Positions 59,349-64,000 of a stretch of 64,000 nucleotides of DNA are shown piece by piece (position 1 is the first letter of the stretch; every line of letters begins with the position of its first letter). Below the pieces are notes generated by a model that saw nothing but the letters and a program-made list of their open reading frames with translations, was not told where the DNA came from and did no database searches. Position numbers and translations under genes: made by a program. The DNA comes from Apodemus sylvaticus (Eukaryota; Chordata; Mammalia; Rodentia; Muridae), in the NCBI RefSeq assembly GCF_947179515.1, contig NC_067481.1:87545547-87609546 (forward strand). Reading direction: 5' to 3'.

Positions 59349-61235
59349 ATAGTGTGTGTATGAGAGAACTACATTCTCCTATTTCAACATGCTTTGTGAG
59401 TCTCGTCTTTATTTTCTGTTTTTATCCCTCTGCATTTCTTCATTTTGTTCCAATTTTTCAGGATTACTCTAGTAAAACTGAGTATTTGAACAGATATTTA
59501 CGGATAACTCAGTGCTTCCTAAATCTTAGTTCTGATTTCCTAGAGTTTCCGGCCTTTTGTGGCTCAGATACCTTGGACATTTTCCTACTTGTTACTTTGT
59601 ATTAAGCTGTGACTTGAAAAAAAAATGTATCATAAGGTTAGAACATGGTTTTTGTTTCAGGAGATTTACAGCTAATGATGTAAAGTAAGGAAAACAGCTG
59701 TGCCCGGTGTCTTCTACACTGATTCCCTGGTAGTGACTGTTTGGTATTTTGGTTGTAATGTGAGTCAGCCTCTCTTGTTATTGCCATGTGTTCTGGGTAT
59801 ACGTGAGCCTAGATCCACTGTAGAGAGCTTTCCTGGAGTCTGAAGCTCATTGTGCACACCCCAGCACTTTCCAATACTCAGTGGAGTATTGGGCCCTTTA
59901 GATTCTTTTCTGTTTAGCTGTATTTCTAAATGTGTGATATGGTTATTTAAACATCAGCCATTAATTGAGTGATACTCTTAACTAAATGTTCTTTCCTAAC
60001 ATGTATTCAAGTATGAACAAGTTCTTTTTTTGTCTTCAAAGGTTATCAGAGCAGGAGAGTAGAGTAGAAACTGTGTTGTTTTTGAGGCAGAAAGGAAGGC
60101 TCACCTTACAAGAAGCCATTTAAAGTCTGTGATGAAAAAAGAAGGATGCCCTGGGCCTGAACTGCCACATCATGGCTCTTGATGACTTAGGGTTCTTTTA
60201 CACTCAAGTACAGCATGCATGTCAATAAAAAATATCTTTTATGAGACAATTTATAGTTTATAAAACCTGCATTATAATGTTTAATAAATCATGCTATAAT
60301 TACTCAGAGGGAAAGAAGATACAATTGTCTAAAGCCAGAAATACAAGAAATCCATTGATTGTTAGTATGATTTACAGAACGTCTATGAATTAATGAAAAT
60401 AATCTTTCTCTATCACGTTTAAAGTAGCAAAGAACTAAAGATCAAAGATACAGTCTTTGTCCTGAGTGAATGCACAAAACCGCCCTTCTAGAAGATTTAG
60501 TACAATTCTCAGTACTTGGCCAGTTGGAGTATCTGTTATAGTTTAGTAGAAAATGAATTAAGGCTCCCTAAGACAACAGTTAATTCATTTTTCTTATGAT
60601 AAAGGATATGTCCTATTATGTTAATACTGTGAAATCTGCAGAGAGGATACCCAGATTGCTGCCTCTTTGACAGATGATCAGAGGCCCACCTCACACCACT
60701 TTGGTTATGCCATTGCTGGCAGCATTTTGAATTGAACTTCCAGAAGGCAGCTCATAGAGTTCTGCAAAAAAACTAAAGTTTAGTCTGTGAAATGATAAGG
60801 GAATCCATGCTCCTGACCTAATGGCTCTAAATGATTTATTGATCTGGTCATATGTATAGTTTCTACAGAACTGGAAAGCTGTCAGTCATATGACCCTTTG
60901 TCCCTTACTTGGCCTAGATGAATCCTAGCATGTTTAACAATTGCTCCTCCAGTCCCCAGCAAAGAGAAGATGAAGAAGTCAGCAGTAAGGTAGACTTCAG
61001 TCAGCAGGGAAAGAAAAGTCTGGTAGTGCCTGCTTCATTTAGAACAATATTGGATTCACACAGAGGGCAGGAAGGGCAAGGGCTTAAGAGTACTGGGGAA
61101 TAGGGAAAGGCGGCAGAATTGTAGATTCTTGTTCTTAGCTTTTGTAGAGATTGTGGTTTTAGGTTTTCTTGACATTGAAAAACAGCCATTTTTTTTTTAA
61201 ATTGAGAAGATACTTGTTAATGACAAGAGTAGTAG
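59349..61235. other. Unrecognised non-coding DNA
   Basis: No gene or interspersed repeat recognised. The 83-codon frame at 59354-59605 begins with a hydrophobic stretch but has no context or family support. Confidence 0.4.
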
Positions 61236-61237
61236 TA

Positions 61238-61270
61238 GGTGTGTGTGTGTGTGTGTGCATGTGTGTCTGC

Positions 61271-61301
<31 letters not shown>

Positions 61302-61432
61302 TGTGTGTGTGTGAGAGAGAAAGAGAGTGAGAGAGAGAGAGCGCACTGGGGAAAAGAGAGAGGAGGAGGAGAAAGGAAGAGAGAAGGGGAGGGGAGAGGG
61401 ACAGGGACTTGAACAGGGAGAGGGAGGGGGGA
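61238..61432. repeat. (GT)n followed by a purine (GA/GGA) tract
   Basis: GT units at 61238-61312 with TGCATG interruptions, then GA/GAGGA-rich purine sequence to about 61432. The overlapping frames (His/Thr and Leu/Ser/Pro on minus, Arg/Glu/Gly on plus) come from the repeat. Confidence 0.95.
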
Positions 61433-62792
61433 ACAGCCTGTTGTATCACTCCAGGAATGAGCACAGGATGCCAGAAATGTGTCCATGTTTTGTAATGAAA
61501 CAAGATGGATTCAGTTTATCTACTGCTCAGCTCTGAGATTTAAGGCAAATTACCAAAAAGAATATTAGCTTCCCAGCTGTGCAAAATGAGAATAATAATA
61601 CCCAAATTTCAGTATTGTCACCAGTTGTCACAGTTGCTGGCACAGAAATAAGTGTTCAATAAATCGCAATGCCTTTTCCTTCTCTTGAGAAATTTCTGCT
61701 CTCACAGGGCTCTGTGATGTTTGTGAGTAGCATGTCTGAGTTATGTCTCTGAAGATTCAGGTACCTGTTTCTGGAAACCTATAAGGAGCCAACTCCAAAA
61801 CTTCAAGAGCTTGCTACCAAATCCTCAGGGTTGCCTGATTCTACTAAGACTTTTAAAGCAATGGCTAAGAGTTGTTCCCCCCCCCCCCCCTTATGATCAC
61901 GTATCTTCTTTCTCATTGCTGTTTTTATGTGGACTCTATAATCAGGGCTTATACTTAAATAAGTGACTCCTTAGGGCCTTTTCAGACCTCAGTGTCCAGA
62001 AACAAGTTCCCTGATTCCTTGTGTTTATTTTTGCTATATACCTCATTCTTGATACAGTGCACTTGGCACATTGTCCTTTGTTAGTTGCCTACTACTGGGA
62101 AACTTCAACAGTTACATGATCGAGTCTCTCTGCCAGCTACCTTTGGGTCCTGCCCATCTACAGTTTATCCCACCCTGAATTGAAATGGGAAACCTGTTGG
62201 GTGCAAACTATTTGGGGAAAATGTTCATCTACAAATTATGTATTATATAACACAAGATAATTATGACAAGAACACAGGCAATTTAAAAATAGTCTAACTC
62301 TGCTTCAGCTCATGGGTCTCCCTTCTGATACTACATCTGAGTCATGCTGTTTCTGCAAAAAGTTCTATAGATCCTCTACCCTCTTTTCCATTTTACTCAT
62401 GGCTTCATCTCCAGCTATTTTTTCTATCATATTTGGACTATCACAAAACTTGCTCCTTAGGTTACATACTGAAAATCATTCCTCTTGGTTTCTGCTAGAT
62501 TTATTCTTCAAAAAATCCTGATGATTACATGATATCCTATGATCATCTCTGGTAGAACCAACAGGTGTCACACGTGGAATGGAAAGCTTCTTAAGTTTGC
62601 CTCGAGGAAATTATTTTGTTTTGCTTTAATCCTGATTTCTTTACATTATGTTAACAATATTTTTGCTGGAGCATGTCACAAGGCATTATCCTGGTTCTGT
62701 CAGGAATGTCTTTCTTTCCAATGGTGTTTAGCAAAACCTTACTCTGCTGCAGGATATTTGATCCCACTGTGAATCCTGAGATTGTTATTTAC
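61433..62792. other. Unrecognised non-coding DNA
   Basis: No gene recognised. A C14 run lies at 61877-61890. Confidence 0.4.
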
Positions 62793-62828
62793 TGAAAACA
62801 AAAACAAAAACAAAAACTAAAACAAAAA
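62793..62828. repeat. (AAAAAC)n A-rich microsatellite
   Basis: About six AAAAC/AAAAAC units. It may be the A-tail of an old, unrecognised retroelement. Confidence 0.9.
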
Positions 62829-62844
62829 CTCCAAACTCCCAACT

Positions 62845-62945
62845 GTTTCTAGTTGTAGTGTGGCTCAGCCGTTAGCACATACCTTTAATCCTTATGTCTG
62901 GAATACAGATTTGGGTTTAGTACACACCTTTAATTCCAAACAATG
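62845..62945 (+). mobile_element. B1-like SINE fragment, old
   Basis: 'gtggctcagccgttagcaca' and 'tacctttaatcctta' resemble the SINE head, and a second 'cacacctttaattcca' follows 45 bp later. It is too short and diverged for a firm family call. The L1 at 62946 is inserted at its end. Confidence 0.45.
62933..62945. repeat. Target-site duplication, left copy
   Basis: attccaaacaatg (13 bp), repeated exactly at 63459-63471. Confidence 0.92.
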
Positions 62946-63458
62946 GTGAAAATTCTTTGTTTAACTCTGTACCCCATTAGAAGCCAGGTATCCCTCAACA
63001 GAAGAATGGATGCAAAAAATGTGGTATATATATATATACACAATGGAGTACTATTCAGCCATTAGAAACAATGACTTCATGAAATTCTTAGACAAATGGA
63101 TGGAGCTGGGGAACATCATACTAAGTGAGGTAACCCAGACTCAAATAGTGACTCATGGTATGCACTCACTAATAAGTGGATATTAGCCTGGAAAACTGGA
63201 ATACCCAAAACATAATCCACACATCAAATGAGGTACAAGAAGAACGGAGGAGTGGCCCCTTTTTCTGGAAAGACTTAGTGTAGCAGTATAGGGCAAAACC
63301 AGAACAAGGAAGTGGGAAGGGGTGGGTAGGAGAACAGGGGGAGGGAAGGGGGCTTATGGGACTTTCGGGGAGTGGGGGGCCAAAAAAGGGGAAATCATTT
63401 GAAATGTAAATAAAAAATATATCGAATTTAAAAAACTTCATTATTTTGATAAAAAAAC
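62946..63458 (+). mobile_element. Short LINE-1 with 5' inversion and double A-tail
   Basis: 62946-62978 is L1 ORF2 sequence in minus orientation ('ctttgtttaactctgtaccc'; compare 12910-12940). From about 62979 the element reads plus ('caggtatccctcaacagaag') through the ORF2 C-terminus (KMWYI…YYSAIRNN) and the 3'UTR with 'tatatcgaattta'. A first A-run (63430-63435) is followed by about 15 non-A bases (cttcattattttgat) and then a second A-run (63451-63457). The 13-bp duplication starts only after the second A-run, so the extra bases belong to the insertion. Confidence 0.93.
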
Positions 63459-63471
63459 ATTCCAAACAATG
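63459..63471. repeat. Target-site duplication, right copy
   Basis: Second copy of attccaaacaatg. Confidence 0.92.
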
Positions 63472-63579
63472 AAGGTAAATTTATTTTGTAAAAGGATGTA
63501 CACTTGTTTGAAAGTGATGTCTAAGTGAGTGGCAGACAACGTGACAAATCAGAGAAAATTTGTTAAAATAGTATATGCC

Positions 63580-64000
63580 CAAATTTCAAGAGAAAAGAGA
63601 GAAAAGAAAGGCTGCTAAGGAGAGGTCAGTACAGAGGTGAAGGAGGCAGTTTTACTGGGACAGTGGTACAGAGACAGCTTGCAGGGAGAACAAGCTGGAC
63701 ACAGGTGAAGACAGAAAGAGCCAGAGAGTGAAAAGGAGCCAGAAGATTATAACATATGGCCAAAGTTAGTACGAGGCCAAGCAGAGCAGTTCAGGAGAGG
63801 CTGAGAGTGAAGCCAGATTGAAATAATCAGCTTGGAGAGAAATTAGAGCCAGAACAGCTAAGGTGAACCAGCCAGCAAGAGTTCAGAAAGAATTGGGAAG
63901 AGGTGAGCTTATTCAGCAGCAAGTCTCAGAAGCTGAAAACGGTCCAGACCCAGATCAGTATTACTGGGGCTAGAAGCTTCCAGAATGAGGCCTATGTTAG
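63580..64000 (+). mobile_element. Possible ERV-derived (RMER-like) repeat, cut by window edge
   Basis: Purine-rich sequence with recurrent 'gagccaga' and 'agccag' phrases (e.g. 63716, 63737, 63811, 63846), no open frame, and a GC content above the flanks. Rodent genomes carry moderately repeated LTR families of this look, but I cannot name one with certainty, and orientation is a guess. Confidence 0.35.

Noticed and set aside
59354..59605. 83-codon frame with a hydrophobic N-terminus, possible secreted peptide
   Set aside because: The start lies at the edge of a GATA microsatellite, and there is no family match, promoter or splice context.
62539..62772. 77-codon Cys/Phe-rich frame
   Set aside because: No motif, start context or neighbour supports it, and its length is expected by chance in a window of this size.

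Overview
The window reads as non-coding DNA from a murine rodent, most likely Mus or a close relative. The evidence is the repeat content: B1, B3 and B4 SINEs, Lx-type LINEs, MaLR-like LTRs, and a LINE-1 whose 5' end carries tandem promoter monomers of about 185-195 bp resembling mouse F-type monomers. Base composition is AT-rich and simple repeats are very abundant. I recognise no host protein-coding exon, tRNA, rRNA or CRISPR array. Every long open reading frame falls inside a LINE-1, a microsatellite or a SINE. The window looks like a gene desert or a very large intron.

Layout. 1-5.45 kb is unique or unrecognised DNA with (GT)n, a GATA/GACA tract, a minus-strand B1 and a purine tract. At 5.46-6.31 kb are a B3 and a 5'-truncated minus-strand L1. 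6.3-12.05 kb is mostly unique, plus a B1 expanded by a hexamer repeat (10.67-11.02 kb). At 12.06-15.52 kb is a 3.4 kb minus-strand L1 bounded by a 16-bp target-site duplication (TSD). From 16.4 to about 20 kb lies an ancient, highly diverged minus-strand L1, into which a 0.58 kb younger L1 has inserted (17.76-18.34 kb). 20.87-21.47 kb holds an Lx-type 3'UTR with a 5' inversion, and 21.9-24.0 kb holds an LTR-like repeat plus B1, B4 and B3 elements. 24-29.5 kb is mostly unrecognised.

At 29.54-31.40 kb is a 5'-inverted Lx element with a 17-bp TSD. At 31.82-39.02 kb is the main feature: a near full-length, dead L1 with monomers, ORF1 and ORF2, flanked by a 14-bp TSD. A second, truncated L1 has landed in the middle of its reverse-transcriptase domain. 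39.0-41.8 kb is repeat-poor and is the best candidate for conserved regulatory DNA. 41.8-46.9 kb holds a B3, a long GA tract, a B4 and a second 5'-inverted Lx element (13-bp TSD), then a MaLR-like LTR. 47-64 kb is largely unique or unrecognised, with an ancient L1 relic (54.9-55.86 kb), a B3, long GATA and GT tracts, a small L1 with a 36-bp 5' inversion and a possible 3' transduction (62.93-63.47 kb), and an LTR-like segment running off the right edge.

The genes seen are retrotransposon genes only: L1 ORF1 (RNA-binding coiled-coil protein) and ORF2 (endonuclease and reverse transcriptase), which together carry out target-primed reverse transcription. All copies are broken. The interest lies in how clearly the insertion history can be read (TSDs, inversions, nesting, target deletion) and in internal repeat expansions. 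I found no previously undescribed biological system that I could support.
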